A stretch of DNA of 64,000 nt from Anthostomella pinea (GCA_963556695.1 CAUWAG010000004.1:1116001-1180000), one strand, 5' to 3'; positions 13,408 to 24,852 are shown, counted from the first letter of the stretch. Notes: generated by a model from the sequence alone, not told the origin. Numbers and translations are program-made.

Positions 13408-13894
13408 GCTACTTGTACAGTGTCATTTCTTCCAACAGGATTGCCGGGATGGGGCAGATGGGTGGTTCCAAGTGTCAGCAGTATCGAGAATCCTGGCCTC
13501 TCCATTGTCATACTCCAATACAGACACTCATCACTAAATGCTCATAGTACATGATCAATTCGTGACGGCACCCTGGCTTGTGTGAGTCTTACTAGGCTTC
13601 CACGCTGAACCTCTGAAAGTCTTTGTACATCCCTCGTCCAGCCAGTGAAAAGTGCATTGATCATCAATGGGTTGAGCACCCTGGAACAAGCATCGAATTT
13701 GGCTTCTTGGTTCAAATCTGCTTATTCCAATGATAGCATCAATGTCCCAAGGTGAACAGAGGCGTCTCGAACGGAGACATATGGGGGGTGACTGTACCTA
13801 AGTACACGCACGCCGGTGAGCGTGAGGTCGGAGGGAATGCCGGCCTCTGTGTCTTGCCTGAAGATGTCCACTTTCCTTGACCCAGGCTACAAAG
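13408..13894. other. Intergenic, no gene recognised
   Basis: This is ordinary-composition sequence between the acidic hypothetical gene and the first transposon. The TA dinucleotide at 13895-13896 is the target site of the element that follows. Confidence 0.5.
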
Positions 13895-13896
13895 TA

Positions 13897-15832
13897 ACAT
13901 CTCACCCCCCCCTGCGGACCACCCCCCCACGGACCACTCCACACCACACCACTCTCATTCAGATGAAGCCATCTACAACCACCACAGTTGCTAAATACAC
14001 TAAGGTCGTGGTGTTCTAACCATAATACAGCTCCCAGAATCCGATTCCGACCCTAAATCTTCACCAGGGACCTCTTATGGGACCTCTTCGCCTGCAGCGG
14101 AGTCCTTATAGACCCTCCTGTTCCTCAGCTTCATTTTGGCCTCCCTTATGTTAGCCATTGTGACGAATCGTTCCCCTGGTGTTAGTTTGACTGCTTTTCG
14201 AGTGGTATTAGCCTTTTTAGCCACTTGAGCCTCAAGCAGCTCATATTTGGCCCGTAGATTTTTAATGGTAGCAGCCTAAATATCCATGGCCTTGCCAGCC
14301 TTCCGCACCAACAAGCGCTCAGAGGGCCCCCCAAAGGAAGGGTCCTTTTTTTCGAGCTTTTGAGCACTCTCCCGCAAAGCCCGGCTTCCAGAGGGTGTTG
14401 TAACAATGGTTTTAGCTACCATCTCGAGAAAATCTGGTGTTGTGGCTCGCTCGGAAGCCTTAGGGTCCCTTTGGCGTGCCCTGGCCACCCCCTTGTCCTC
14501 CAGAATCACATATTTTGACTTCAATGCCTCCGCTTTATTGCAAGGAACAATCCCAGTCTTTTTCCAGGCAATTCTGATGTTAAGGAGCGTCATTGTGTCC
14601 TTCCGGGCCTGTTCGTAGCACTCCAAAACCTCCTCCTTAGATGGCCTGAGTCCCAGACGGCCGCTGGGCGTCTCCTGGAGTAAGGTCTTTAACCTCTTCT
14701 TCACCAAATTAAAGACTCCCACATCTAACACCTGGACTACATGGGAGCAGTGAGGTTCATAAAAGATCAACCATACTTTGTTTCTCAAGCAGGTGGCTAG
14801 GAACTCGTTATTCGTGTGGGAGTCGTGGCCATCACACACCAAAACCACCCATATGTTGCCGTGAACCTCCCGAATGTAAGGAATAAAGATACGTTGAAGC
14901 CATTCTAACGCAATGGGATTCGAGGTCTATTCATTGGGCGACGTAATAAACCTCCAGTCAGTGAATTTGCCCTCGTTTTGGTTGCTAAACCACTGGGTTT
15001 GTATGTTAACCCCCTTGAGAATCACCAGCGGCGGCAAGGTCTCACCAGATCCGCTCACACACTCTAGGGCAGTTATCTATTCACCCTTCTCGACCCCTTT
15101 CTTCATAGCCACGTTGCCGGAGGCCTCGGAGACCACCCAATGGGAGTCCCCAACCCCCTGGGCGATTCCCATTTCGTCGACGTTGTACCAGCGTGCTGGC
15201 ATGAGGTTAACCACGTCAGGGGCGTCACACCGATCGAAAAAAATGTTGATATTTGCCGCTATAGCACCATTCACTCAGTTGTAGTCGATAATACGAGACT
15301 TTATTATCTTGACTTCCGGGTTTCGAGACAGGAACTTGGATGCCCAATTTTTCCCTAATTCTCGAGCATCCCCGGTGGAATGGAGCATCCGCTGGGCCAT
15401 GAGACGGAACTTAGAGACCGCCGGAGAATACCCTAGCCGTGCTTGCCCCAGGGCCCAGCTTGCCAGCTTATGTTTGAGATATGGTGAGAGAGCCTGTTGG
15501 AGAGCGCTGGTCTCATTCCGCGTTGGGGTGCCAGAGATTCGTCGGTTGACGTACAAGCGACTGATTTGCCATTCGAGGGCTGACGAACGGACTGGAGCTC
15601 CGCGTTGGATGGCCAAAGTGGCGGCTTCAGCTTTTATTTGACGGCCGTAAAATGACATCATGAGATTCAGCAGTGGATAAGGATTCAAATAGTGTGCTTT
15701 GTGAAAAAAAAGATGCAAAAGTGATGGTGTAGATGGTGGATCACCATAATCCTGGTAGTTGGTGAATTATGCGTTTGTGGGTCAGAATGCGCTGGTCCGC
15801 GGGGGGGTGGTCCGCAGGGGGGTGGGAGATGT
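13897..15832 (-). mobile_element. pogo/Fot1-type DNA transposon, degenerate
   Basis: The element is 1936 bp, bounded by TA duplications at 13895-13896 and 15833-15834. It has imperfect terminal inverted repeats of about 40 bp; both ends carry ACATCTC, CCCCCCTGCGGACCACC and a second GGACC block. The element is unusually C/G-run-rich at its ends and lies on the left edge of the repeat island. The internal minus-strand gene encodes a pogo-like transposase (separate entry). The TA duplication is typical of the Tc1/mariner superfamily. Confidence 0.85.
14276..15718 (-). pseudogene. pogo-type DDE transposase, broken by stops
   Basis: Three minus-strand pieces make up one transposase. The first (15718-15275) is the N-terminal DNA-binding part, with an HTH_psq/CENP-B-like region ending in GKNWASKFLSRNPEV. 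The second (15274-15077) carries the first catalytic Asp in YNVDEMG. The third (14848-14276) carries the second Asp in VLVCDGHDSH and a third acidic position in HCSHVVQVLDVGVFN, followed by the basic C-terminal region. The pieces are separated by stop codons and by a gap of about 230 bp with further stops. The catalytic Asp residues are still present, but the protein cannot be made intact. The organisation fits the pogo/Fot1 families common in ascomycetes. Confidence 0.8.
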
Positions 15833-16082
15833 TATCACGTAGAAGGGTCTACCACTCAACCCTGTTACCTTTCATAAGAGCATTGGTAACCCGTGTGTTA
15901 CCCATGCTGGCATTGGCTAAACGATACTTAACGACGATGCGGGGTTCTCCTCCGGGATGTGAAATCTCACATGCATGGCTCGCGTAGCACAGCTCTGCAT
16001 AATTATCTCAACCATCCATTAGTCAAAATATTCGTACTCTTCACACCTCAAGATTTAATACCTGCGACAACATCACGCGCCA
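15833..16082. promoter_or_regulatory. Likely promoter of the split SnoaL-like gene
   Basis: This 250-bp stretch lies between the pogo element and the start codon at 16083. It contains no open gene. I see no clear TATA box or other named site, so the promoter call rests on position only. Insertion of the pogo element just upstream may have removed distal regulatory sequence. Confidence 0.3.
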
Positions 16083-16188
16083 TGAACATGCTCTCTCAAA
16101 TGGCTCTCTGCGCGCTAGCAGTCATCCCCTTTGCTATTGCTTCCCCAGGCCGTGTACCGGATGCGGTGGACTACATTGCCATACAGCA
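16083..16188 (+). pseudogene. Secreted SnoaL-like protein gene, 5' part, cut by a LINE
   Basis: Translation from ATG 16083 gives a signal peptide (MNMLSQMALCALAVIPFAIA-SP) and the first mature residues, reading into DAVDYIAIQ. After 16188 the frame passes into LINE sequence. The last 15 bases, CATTGCCATACAGCA (16174-16188), are repeated exactly at 21791-21805, where the same reading frame resumes and continues into the rest of the gene. This is the 5' fragment of a gene interrupted by retrotransposition inside its first exon. Normal protein from the locus is not expected unless the insertion is polymorphic in the population. Confidence 0.85.
16174..16188 (+). repeat. Left target-site duplication of the LINE
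   Basis: The 15-bp sequence CATTGCCATACAGCA is identical to 21791-21805. Variable-length duplications of about this size are the normal product of target-primed reverse transcription. Confidence 0.9.
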
Positions 16189-16325
16189 CGAGCCTCACAA
16201 AAACAACTATTTTTCTTGGCGCCCCGCTATTAGGGCGCAACCTTGATATTTGTATTAAAGCAGGCACTTCTCTCAGTAACTGACTATCTCTGCCAAGGCA
16301 CAAGAGAGTTTTTCTTATAAGCTGG

Positions 16326-17698
16326 ATGGCACCCTTCCACGACGGGCCCCCAAACACGCCCATGGCCGTCCCAAAGACGACTACCGGCGGCATGCTCAAA
16401 TCCCCGGCCCTTAGAAAGACATACAGCCCGGCAACTCCGAGCAGGCTCCGCCAGGCGCTGCTTGACGACATCAGCAGCAGCCCGTCACAGGTCTCTGAGG
16501 CTGACTTCACCATTATTTCCCCTCTGAAAGGAAAATCCCGAAATATTAATGACAACAGCACCACTGGAATGAAACGACCTTAATTAAACAAAATCTCGAC
16601 AGACCAAGCCATTATACGCGATATAAGGAATAAAACCTCTTCCTCAGAATGTCAGGACCAAGTTGCCAGAATACTGGCTAAAGACAAGCACCTTTATGAA
16701 GCCAGGATGACAATATTTCAAGAGTGTGCTGCAGCGGTTGATAAGACACTTGAGAAAGCTGGAACCGAACTATACTCTCATGCCAAGGAGTTCAGCGCTT
16801 TCTTCTCTAAATGTCTGAGCGAGTGGCTGGAAACCCAAGATCCGCCCAAAAGGAAGACCATCCCTGGGGGGATAGGGATGGTAAAGCCCACCATGACCTT
16901 TGCCCAAGCTGTCTCTTCTAGCCAACGACAGCATCCACGAACAGTCAACATTACCATAAAGAAAACACAGCCTGGCGCCCGCATCACTACCAACCAACTG
17001 AAAAAGAAACAGGATAATCTCTGGGTTTTTGTCTGCATGGATAATAGCCACCTAGAGCCTTACGGAATAAAGTCTACACTGAACAGAAGACTTAAGCTCC
17101 ACCCTTAAGAGCTTAGAGAAGTGACCCGGTGCCCCTCCGGATTTACCTTACACCCAAGGGACAAGCTAACTCAGGCTAAGCTCCTGGCCTTCTAAGAAGA
17201 AATCACCGATATTCTCAAGGCAGAAAAGATCGAGATCCACACGGTCTGGCATCACTATAAGGTCAATGGATGCCCAAGAAAGGTCATCAGTACAGAAGGA
17301 TTAACAATCGACATTACTGACATTGCTGTTACTGATAAAGTTGAAGCCCAAACAGGTGACAGACCTTTAAGGTACATACTCTCAAGGAACACAGTTGATT
17401 CTGATCCGGAGACTATATAGGTGATCTCTCTGCCCCGTACAGCAAAGAAACCATTCACGCTTTTTGCTCACTCAATGACCTCAAGGCACATTCAATACTC
17501 CCCCAAGGTTCACCAATGTGCGAGCTGCTTCAGATACCATGGTAGGAACTACCGATGTGAAAAGCAAGTATGTGCACGTTGTGCCAGTACAGTACACCAG
17601 GGGGAGTGCGAAAAACCAATCCTAAAGTGTGTCAACTGCAAAAAACCTCATGCTGCCAATTTGACAAATGCCCTGCACGCCCCAAGGTTGTGAAAGGC
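16326..17698 (+). pseudogene. LINE ORF1, gag-like zinc-knuckle protein
   Basis: One reading frame runs from 16326 to about 17698 with several in-frame stops (after GMKRP, RLKLHP, LLAF and PETI). The N-terminal part is Pro/Ser-rich. A helical middle follows (EARMTIFQECAAAVDKTLEKAG). The C-terminal end has three Cys/His knuckles, CASCFRYH, CARCASTVHQGEC and CVNCKKPH. That order is typical of LINE ORF1 nucleic-acid-binding proteins, which coat the element RNA. In-frame stops without frameshifts suggest point mutation, not rearrangement. Confidence 0.8.
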
Positions 17699-17867
17699 AT
17701 CATCCATAAGCACACATAGGAGCAAATCCAGGAAATAAGGCTGGCTAGAGAAAGAGCCAGATCCAAGGCCTTCAATGAAACAGGCAGAAACCAAGCTGGG
17801 TCAACACCCAGCAACAATAACAAAGACATCACAATGCAAATCGACACAACAGATACAACTCATCCCA

Positions 17868-20800
17868 GAGATGCCGATACCATTGTTGTCAGTCAATGTT
17901 AGGTACATCAAACAAAACATATTGACACGGGCATCTAGTCATCCATTCTGTGAATACAGCAGGAGGACAAAAGAGTGCAGGCCCTACAGAATTAGTTATT
18001 AACCTGGCTGACTACAAAGGAGAACAAGCAGACATCATTCTGATACAAGAGCCCTGGGTTGGCATACCACCAGGCAAAAGAATGGGAGTAAAGACACACC
18101 CTACTTACGATATATACTCCCCAGTGGATTCCTGGGACAGCGACAGTACACGGCCCAGATCTCTCATCTATATAAGAAAATACCTTTAAGCGGATCAATT
18201 TTGGCCCTATGCTACATAAGACATCACCTGGGTCAAGGTACAAGGCATTACATTTGCCAGTGTCTACCGGCCATGTGACAACCCACAGGGAGTGGATGAC
18301 ATTCTGGAAGTATGGACTCCACCTTTTGGCTGCGTTATAGCTGGAGATTTCAATGCTGGCAACACATCCTGGGACTCGAGCAATCCAGGATATCATGGTG
18401 GTGTCATACTTGCACAGACTATGGCAGACAACGGACTGGATCTGATTTCTGAACCAGATATCCCAACACATGATGACGGAAATGTACTAGATCTGGTGTT
18501 CTCTGATGTCCCCATGGCTGAAGCCTCAGTCAATGATGCACTTCAGTGCACCTCAGATCATGAGACATTACGAATAGTCATTCCAATCCAGGGAGATCTG
18601 GACCGAGTACCCAAGGCCAATCATTGGATAGTACCGGACGATAAACTACAGGAGCTGGCAGATAATGTCCAAACCAGGATTCATGAACTCCCCCGGCTGG
18701 GTGTATCCCCTGGCCAGGTGGACACCTTTACACAAAGCCTGATCAACATGATCCAAGGCTGTATCAGGACAGTGGGCAAGAGGCCCCGTCAATCTAGGCC
18801 CACTGCTTGGTGGAATGATGACTGCAAAGCAGCTGTTCAGACATACAGGGCCCTTTCTAAACAGATTACAAGCCAAGAAGGGCGGAATTCAGCCCGACGG
18901 GAATTTCGCCACGTGGTTCGGAAAGCTAGGAGAGAGTACTGGCAGACTCTAATCAATTCAGCAACTGAGCCAAAGGACCTATACAGAATCGTCTCTTGGC
19001 ACAAGCTATCAACAGGATTGCGTTCCCCTCCAATCATCATAAGAGACCAAATATTCGAGTCATAAGAGAACAAGGCAAATGCATTACGCTCAGCCACGCT
19101 TGAACGAAGTACCTCAGACAACGATATCATCGACCCCTGGTCCGCTCAGATCACACAACCCAAGCCATATATCCCCCTTGAATACCATGTCGGACTGGAA
19201 GAGGCTGAAGGGTGCACTTTAGGGACCAAGAGCAACTCCCCGGGAATAGATACCCTCATAGTACGGATTCTGAAAGCTTGCTGGCCATTCATTGGGGAAC
19301 ATATCAGAGCCCTTTTCCAGACCTGTCTACAGATTAGACACCACCCTAAACCATTCAAAGTAGCTGAGGTAGTGATGATCCCAAAATCAGGAAAGAAAGA
19401 CTACTCTAATCCCAGGGCCTACAGACCAATATCGCTACTGTCATGTCTTGGCAAAGGCCTAGAACAACTCATCACGAAAAGAATTACCTGGTTTGTTATC
19501 AAACTTGGAATTCTAGCTCCACAACACTTTGGAGCTCTACCAAAGCGCTCTGCCACTGACCTGGTAGCTGCACTCATACACGATATTGAGCAGGCCCTCG
19601 ACCAAGGCCTCGTTGCAACAATAGTCACGTCAGATGTGAAAGGGGTCTTTAATGCTGCCCTAATGGGACGGCTGGTGGTTCGCATGAGAGAACAGGGCTG
19701 GCCGGGCTTTCTCATAAGATGGGTCCAATCATTCATGTCCGAGCGGTCCGCAAGGGTTCAGTGTGAAGGTATTGTGACCGATATTAAAGCTCTCACTTGT
19801 GGGCTACCACAAGGCTCACCAGCCTCTTCAATCCTTTACATGCTGTATACAGAGCCAATCTGTGCCCAACTTGGTATGAAAAAGAGACACTTTAGATATA
19901 CAGACAACCTAGCGACTTTCTACATTAGAAAGAACCTTGAGGAAACAGCTACAGAGGCTTCTAAAAATCTTTATTTGCTTAATTAATTAGAACATAACAA
20001 CGTTACTGAATTTGACCCTGACAAAACTGAGATCATGCACGTCTCAAGGAAAAAGAACTCAGACAACCCTCCAGTCTGCTACGGGACAATGAACAAAACA
20101 GCAAAGGACTCCATGCGATGGCTGGGTGTCTTCCGGGATGGAAAACTAAACTTCAAAGATCACGTTTCCTACTGGGCCAAGAAAGCTAATAAGGTAGTAA
20201 ATCACCTTTAAGGACTATGCAACACAGTCAAAGAACTTCCAGTAAAGTCAACCAAGAGGGCTATGAAAGCTTGTGTTATTCCTATTCTTACACACGGCCT
20301 GGAGGCCTGGTACCCAGGAATCAAGAAAGTAGGGAGCTTAGTTGGGACATTAGCATATCGCATTAAGAGGCTTCTTCGAACGATAGATGCCGTACTACAA
20401 ACAGCGATCAGGACTATCTTGCCAGTCTAAAAAACACACCCTGGACATATCCTACACTTTGAATCGCAGATTCCCCCTGCAGGAGTTCTTACAGAGTCAA
20501 TAAGACGACGTCACGGCCTCTGACTAGAACGAATAGACCAGAGACACCCTCTTGTTGGCAGGCTCCAAATACAAGCTCACAAGAATCCAACAAGGCTACA
20601 AAGGAGCTTCCAGCTAGTCCCTGACTTCCAGAGACCAATACTTACCAGGCCATCATGGAAAAAGCCCCCAATCCGTAAAAACAAAGACAAAGAAATAGAG
20701 CTCTTTAAGCAATGACTATAGGAGAGAAACATGAACACTGACCTTGTCATCTATTCAGATGGATCACAGTTGGACAACCAAGGCACAACCCGCACTGGAT

Positions 20801-21588
20801 GGGGTTATACCATCAGGAAAGGCGGCATTACACAAGAAGTATACCGGGGAAAGGGCAGACTTCTTCAAACAGAAGTAATAGATGCTGAAGTCCATAGTGC
20901 TCTCTAAGGTCTTGCAGCAGCCAGGGCAATTGGGCACGGAAAACAGCTATATGTCTGCCTGGACAACACGTCAGTGGTAGATGGGCTCAATAGGGCTCCA
21001 CCCGAGACATCACAGAACATTTTTCTACGATTCCAAGAACTTGCCACAACACACACTCCTGGAGTGACCATCAAGTGGATTCCTGGACACAGAGATATTA
21101 ATGGCAACGAAGCTGCCGACACACTAACAAAAGAGGGTACCATGCTAGAAACAGACACAACAAACCTTCCTATAATCCCTTAGGTCAAGAGAGATCTCAA
21201 AAAAAAGGGCAGAAAAGAGTTCAACTAATAGTAAAAAGACCAATCAGAACCTAAATATCAAGAAATATACTCACATACAGTAACTAAAAGAGACCTTATA
21301 TCTTTTAAGAGGAGTATTTTACACAGACTTCTAGCGGCCAGATCTGGACATGGCGACTTTGCCAGATACCATGAACGCTTTGGGCATACAGACTCGAATG
21401 ATCACTGCAGCTATGGTGAGAAGAAAACACCACAACACATTTCCTTTTGTAAGAGGCTGGAGAAAAACTGGCTGCTGCCTAGGTACTCGTCTAGGACAGC
21501 TTGTTTACAATACTTAGGGGAGAGGAGCACAGAATGGGCAAAATTCGTGGAGAAAAGCAAGTTCTTTTCAACAATCTGCCCCCGATAG
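17868..21588 (+). pseudogene. LINE ORF2: endonuclease, reverse transcriptase and RNase H
   Basis: Domains appear in the usual order. An AP-like endonuclease (about 17.9-18.6 kb) shows ILIQEPW, AGDFNAGN and SDHE. A reverse transcriptase (about 19.1-19.95 kb) shows PKSGKKD, YRPISLLSCLGK, CGLPQGSPAS and the altered active site YTDN. RNase H (about 20.74-21.15 kb) shows YSDGS, DAEVHSAL, CLDNTS and NEAADTLTKEG. A Cys/His segment near the 3' end (HCSYG, HISFC) is usual in this group. The reading frame shifts near 17.94 kb and there are many stops. The two RT catalytic Asp positions read Asn (VKGVFNA and YTDN), which a G-to-A change would produce, so the RT is dead. Most of the RNase H catalytic residues are intact. 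Confidence 0.85.
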
Positions 21589-21790
21589 ACAGCTTTTCTT
21601 GAAGGACCAGATGGATGACCCCAAGGTCATACCGCCGCAACAACGGGGATGGGCCCGTGAGCGGGACTGACTGTACTTATTATCTTGAGACCTCCACAAC
21701 CCTGTGATACAGAGGCTCTGGGAGGCGTGGTTTGCACTACTGAGGAGCTACCCCCCACGTTAAATACAATCAATCAATCAATCAATCAAT

Positions 21791-22273
21791 CATTGCCATA
21801 CAGCAGACCCTGAACGCGTACCCTCTAGCGATCGACTCCAAGGACTTCGACGCCCTCTCCAATGTCTTTACGCAAGACGCAGTAGCCGACTATTCGGCGC
21901 CCACCAACGTGCTGAATGGCCTTGAGGCCATCAAAGCAGCGCTGGAGCCAAGGTAGGGCACCCCCCAAATCACGGGCCTGTACTTGGGCGTAGCCAATGT
22001 TGACACATACACAGCTTGGCCATGGTCGCGACCCACCATGCCCTCTCAACGCACCATCTGACGTTCAACTCGCCGCGCAATGCGAGCTCGGTGTACTATT
22101 TCACCGCCGCGCACTTCGGGAAGGGAGTCTATGAGAATGAGACCGTGACGTCATGGGGCAAGTATCAGGACGATCTGACGAAGGTGATGGACGGCTCGTG
22201 GAGGGTCAGCACGAGGCAACTGGTCTACATGGGGCCGGTGCTAGGGAACTTCTCGATCTACGGGGCGCAGTAA
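21791..22273 (+). pseudogene. Secreted SnoaL-like protein gene, 3' part
   Basis: The reading frame resumes at the right-hand target duplication (IAIQ) and continues TLNAYPLAIDSKDFDAL into an NTF2/SnoaL-like fold. Exon sequence runs to 21952, an intron follows (21953-22014, GTAGGG..CACAG), and the last exon 22015-22273 ends YMGPVLGNFSIYGAQ. SnoaL-like proteins are small alpha+beta barrels. Fungal members are often secreted and of unknown substrate; some act in secondary metabolism. The coding frame and splice sites look undamaged apart from the LINE, which suggests the disruption is fairly recent or that this allele is one of two in the population. Confidence 0.82.
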
Positions 22274-22786
22274 GACGGGTTTAGGAGGTCCGGCTAGACT
22301 GCGACACGGGATGGTCAGTGGCCAGAGGTACCTACTAAGAATACATCGAACTGATGCCCATTGGAAGCGTGGGTACCAAACACGGGTTTGGACAAGGCCT
22401 TTAGACAGTAACGAATTCAATGGCAAAAAAATCTTAGTCTTTACTCAGGGGTAGGGGCTGCCACATGCTAAACAGCCCCAAGCGCGACAGTTTGACATCA
22501 TAACATGCCCAGACACCGTTGACGGCCACAGGGCTGCACGCGCTAGGGGGCCACGTTGCAGACGGGAGCATAAGGTTCATAACACGCGCAGCCTTCTGTA
22601 ATCCTGTATTCTAATTGATCAATCCCGGACCTGTCTGAAGGCATTTACATGTGCCTCTGGTCATCCAGAGAGATCACCAGTCTATAAGTAAGGGGGCCGA
22701 TCCCCTGTAAATTTCATATTCTTCTTCCTTATTTTAATACAGAACCCTCTAAAACCACAAAATTCCACACGCCCGATCTTGCGACG
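22274..22786. other. Intergenic, no gene recognised
   Basis: This stretch lies between the split SnoaL gene and the repeat-rich ORF. A moderately T-rich segment with TTATTTTAATAC lies about 55 bp before the next ATG and could be a core promoter. No other feature is seen. Confidence 0.4.
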
Positions 22787-23308
22787 ATGTGGAACACAGT
22801 CCCCAACATGATTTTCCTTCGCCAACCAGGCCCACCAGTCTACGTGCCTCCCGAAAGGCCTTTTGGACCACTCCCTGCCACGCCACAACCCCCTGCGCGG
22901 CCACCACTACCCATTCCCAAACCACTACCCGCTCCCGGTCCCAAGCCCGGCGACCCACACAAAGAACTCGATGCACTCGCGGGCAGCAGCTGGTTACCAC
23001 CCAAAAGAGACTCGGCATCCAGCAGCCGGAAACCGCGCAAAGAAATCTCGGCATCCAGAAACCGGAAACCACCTAAAAGAGACCCGGCATCCAGCAGCCG
23101 GAAACGGCCCAAAAGAGACTCGGCATCTAGCAGCCGGCCGCCACGCAAAGAAATCTCGGCTCCCAGCAGCAACTTACTTCACATCACCAATCGCACGAAC
23201 CCGACGAGCCCCTTCTGGTACTTCCCATCACCGATCGCACGAACCCGGCGAATCCCTTCTGGACGATGGAGTAGAGGAAGCACAGCAGCAGGGCCGGCAC
23301 GCTCTTGA
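22787..23308 (+). CDS. Low-complexity ORF with 12-residue tandem repeats (doubtful gene)
   Basis: This is a 173-aa frame. Its first third is Pro-rich (PPERPFGPLPATPQPPARPP). The middle is five tandem 12-residue units of the type PPKRDSASSSRK / PRKEISASRNRK, encoded by a 36-bp repeat. The repeat unit is a multiple of three, so all six frames stay open through it, and other frames of similar length exist (for example 22863-23405 +). The protein is highly basic and probably disordered. There is no recognised domain. Gene status is uncertain; transcript data would decide. Confidence 0.35.
   Translation: MWNTVPNMIFLRQPGPPVYVPPERPFGPLPATPQPPARPPLPIPKPLPAPGPKPGDPHKELDALAGSSWLPPKRDSASSSRKPRKEISASRNRKPPKRDPASSSRKRPKRDSASSSRPPRKEISAPSSNLLHITNRTNPTSPFWYFPSPIARTRRIPSGRWSRGSTAAGPARS
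22997..23176 (+). repeat. 36-bp tandem repeat, 5 units
   Basis: Five adjacent 36-bp units can be aligned from 22997. Units 1, 3 and 4 share AAAAGAGAC.CGGCAT, and units 2 and 5 share CAAAGAAATCTCGGC. The A/B alternation suggests a 72-bp higher-order unit. A second imperfect duplication of about 45 bp follows at about 23177-23265 (two copies containing ATCGCACGAACCCG). Confidence 0.8.
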
Positions 23309-23405
23309 TGTCTTCCGGTGGATGGTGGAGTCAGCCGCTGTTGGTTGTGGGTTGCGGGAGCTGCGCCTCTGCTTTGAAGCGGAAGTAGCGGCTCAGGTTG
23401 CTTAA

Positions 23406-23999
23406 GTTGGACCTGCCGCTCGACTTATGTGCTGCGGCTGTCTGGGAGTTGTTGTGGTTATTGTGGTTGTTGTTGGTGGTGGCGATGGATGGCTGAATCG
23501 TTCGGTTATGGTCGTCGGATGGAGCTGCGGGGTTGAGGCGCTGAAGTATACCATCGTCGTTGCAAAGTCTAATGACTATAGTTTTTTTCGCTTAAACACT
23601 TTGAGCTTTTGACCCATACAGCTCATAACACACCATCACATACATGAATGTCACTTGGTCTCATGAAGCGCATATGAGTATTAGATGGTTAGAAAATGTT
23701 GCTCAGATCAAACGGGCCGTGGAGTGGGTCGCCTGCGTGATGGAGAGAAAAAAAAGGGGTAAGAGGAGCGACGGTCTGGTCGGACTCTAGTCTCAGGTAG
23801 ACAAAAATCGATTGCGTTCACAGGATGGGCTTTGAATGCAATGGCTGGAATTCATACTAGATGGTAGTCAGGGAGCGCAGCGATTAAGCTCGCTTAAGTG
23901 GCAGGTTGAGGTGAGTCAAGGTCCATATGCTGGACGATGGATGTCGTGGTTGTGGGAAGAACCACACTCACCACCCCCAAGACTCTTTCATGCTTCTTA
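23406..23999. other. Intergenic, no gene recognised
   Basis: A GT-rich stretch (about 23440-23500) is followed by ordinary sequence leading to the edge of the mitochondrial insertion. No gene is recognised. Confidence 0.4.
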
Positions 24000-24029
24000 T
24001 AATGAATGTAGATATGATCCATTTTTAGA

Positions 24030-24723
24030 TGTCGCTAGATTATATTTAGATTATACATTTATAGTATTTGTAATAGGTGTAATAACAATAATATATGCTA
24101 GTTTTAGTACATTAAGAACTACAGATATTAAAGAGTTAATAGCTTATAGTTCAGTATCTCATGCTGCTGTTTACTTGATAGGAGTATTTAGTAATACAAT
24201 ACAGGGAATAGAAGGAGGAATACTTCTAGGTTTAGCTCATGGATTTGTATCTAGTGGTTTATTTATATGTGCAGGGGGTGTATTATATGATACATCTGGA
24301 ACTAGATTAATACATTATTATAAAGGTATAACTTAAATGATGCCTTTATTTTCTATATTATTTTTTATTTTATCTTTAGGTAACTGTGGAGCTCCTTTAA
24401 CTTTAAATTTTGTAGGTGAACTTATGTCTCTTTATGGAGTATTTGAAAGATTACCTGTTCTAGGTGTATTTGCTAGTTCTTCTATAGTATTTTCTGCTGC
24501 TTATACTATATATATGTTTGACGGTATAGCATTTGGTGGATCATTTACTAGATTCTTTGAAGAAAATATAAGTGATCTTACTAAAAGAGAATTCTTTTTA
24601 TTATTTACATTAGTAGCCTTTACTGTTATTCTTGATATATATCCTTCTATTATTTTAGATGGACTACACTATTCAGCCACAAATTTATATATATATATAA
24701 TTTATTGGTTTATTACTATTTAA
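24030..24723 (+). pseudogene. nad4: Mitochondrial NADH dehydrogenase subunit 4, 3' fragment
   Basis: The translation contains the hallmark fungal Nad4 segments TDIKELIAYSSVSHAAVYL, GLAHGFVSSGLF and APLTLNFVGE. A TAA at 24334-24336 interrupts the frame where the protein normally reads Gln before MMPLF, a C-to-T change (CAA to TAA). The 5' half of the gene is absent. In the mitochondrion the protein is a proton-pumping membrane subunit of complex I; here it is a dead nuclear copy. Confidence 0.9.
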
Positions 24724-24852
24724 TAATACGGTGGATATAGTTTACTCTGAAAAGAAATATATATATAGTTGTTTCCTTAATTAAAATATTTTCGTTTTAT
24801 AATAAACGCTAATACTTATTAAATAGTATTTAATAACACGATTATTATTAAT

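Larger units (their letters stand above)
16189..21790 (+). mobile_element. Tad1/I-like LINE retrotransposon, near full length, inactive
   Basis: This is a 5.6-kb non-LTR element flanked by a 15-bp duplication and ending in a short AATC-type repeat tail (about 21765-21790) instead of poly(A). It carries an ORF1 with CCHC zinc knuckles and an ORF2 with endonuclease, reverse transcriptase and RNase H. RNase H in ORF2 and a repeat tail are found in I-group and Tad1-type LINEs; Tad1 is the usual fungal clade. Both ORFs are broken by many stops and some frameshifts. A 3' fragment of the same family lies at 41788-42066. Confidence 0.88.

Noticed and set aside
22997..23176. CRISPR array
   Set aside because: The units are adjacent 36-bp tandem repeats with no unique spacers, in a eukaryotic genome.
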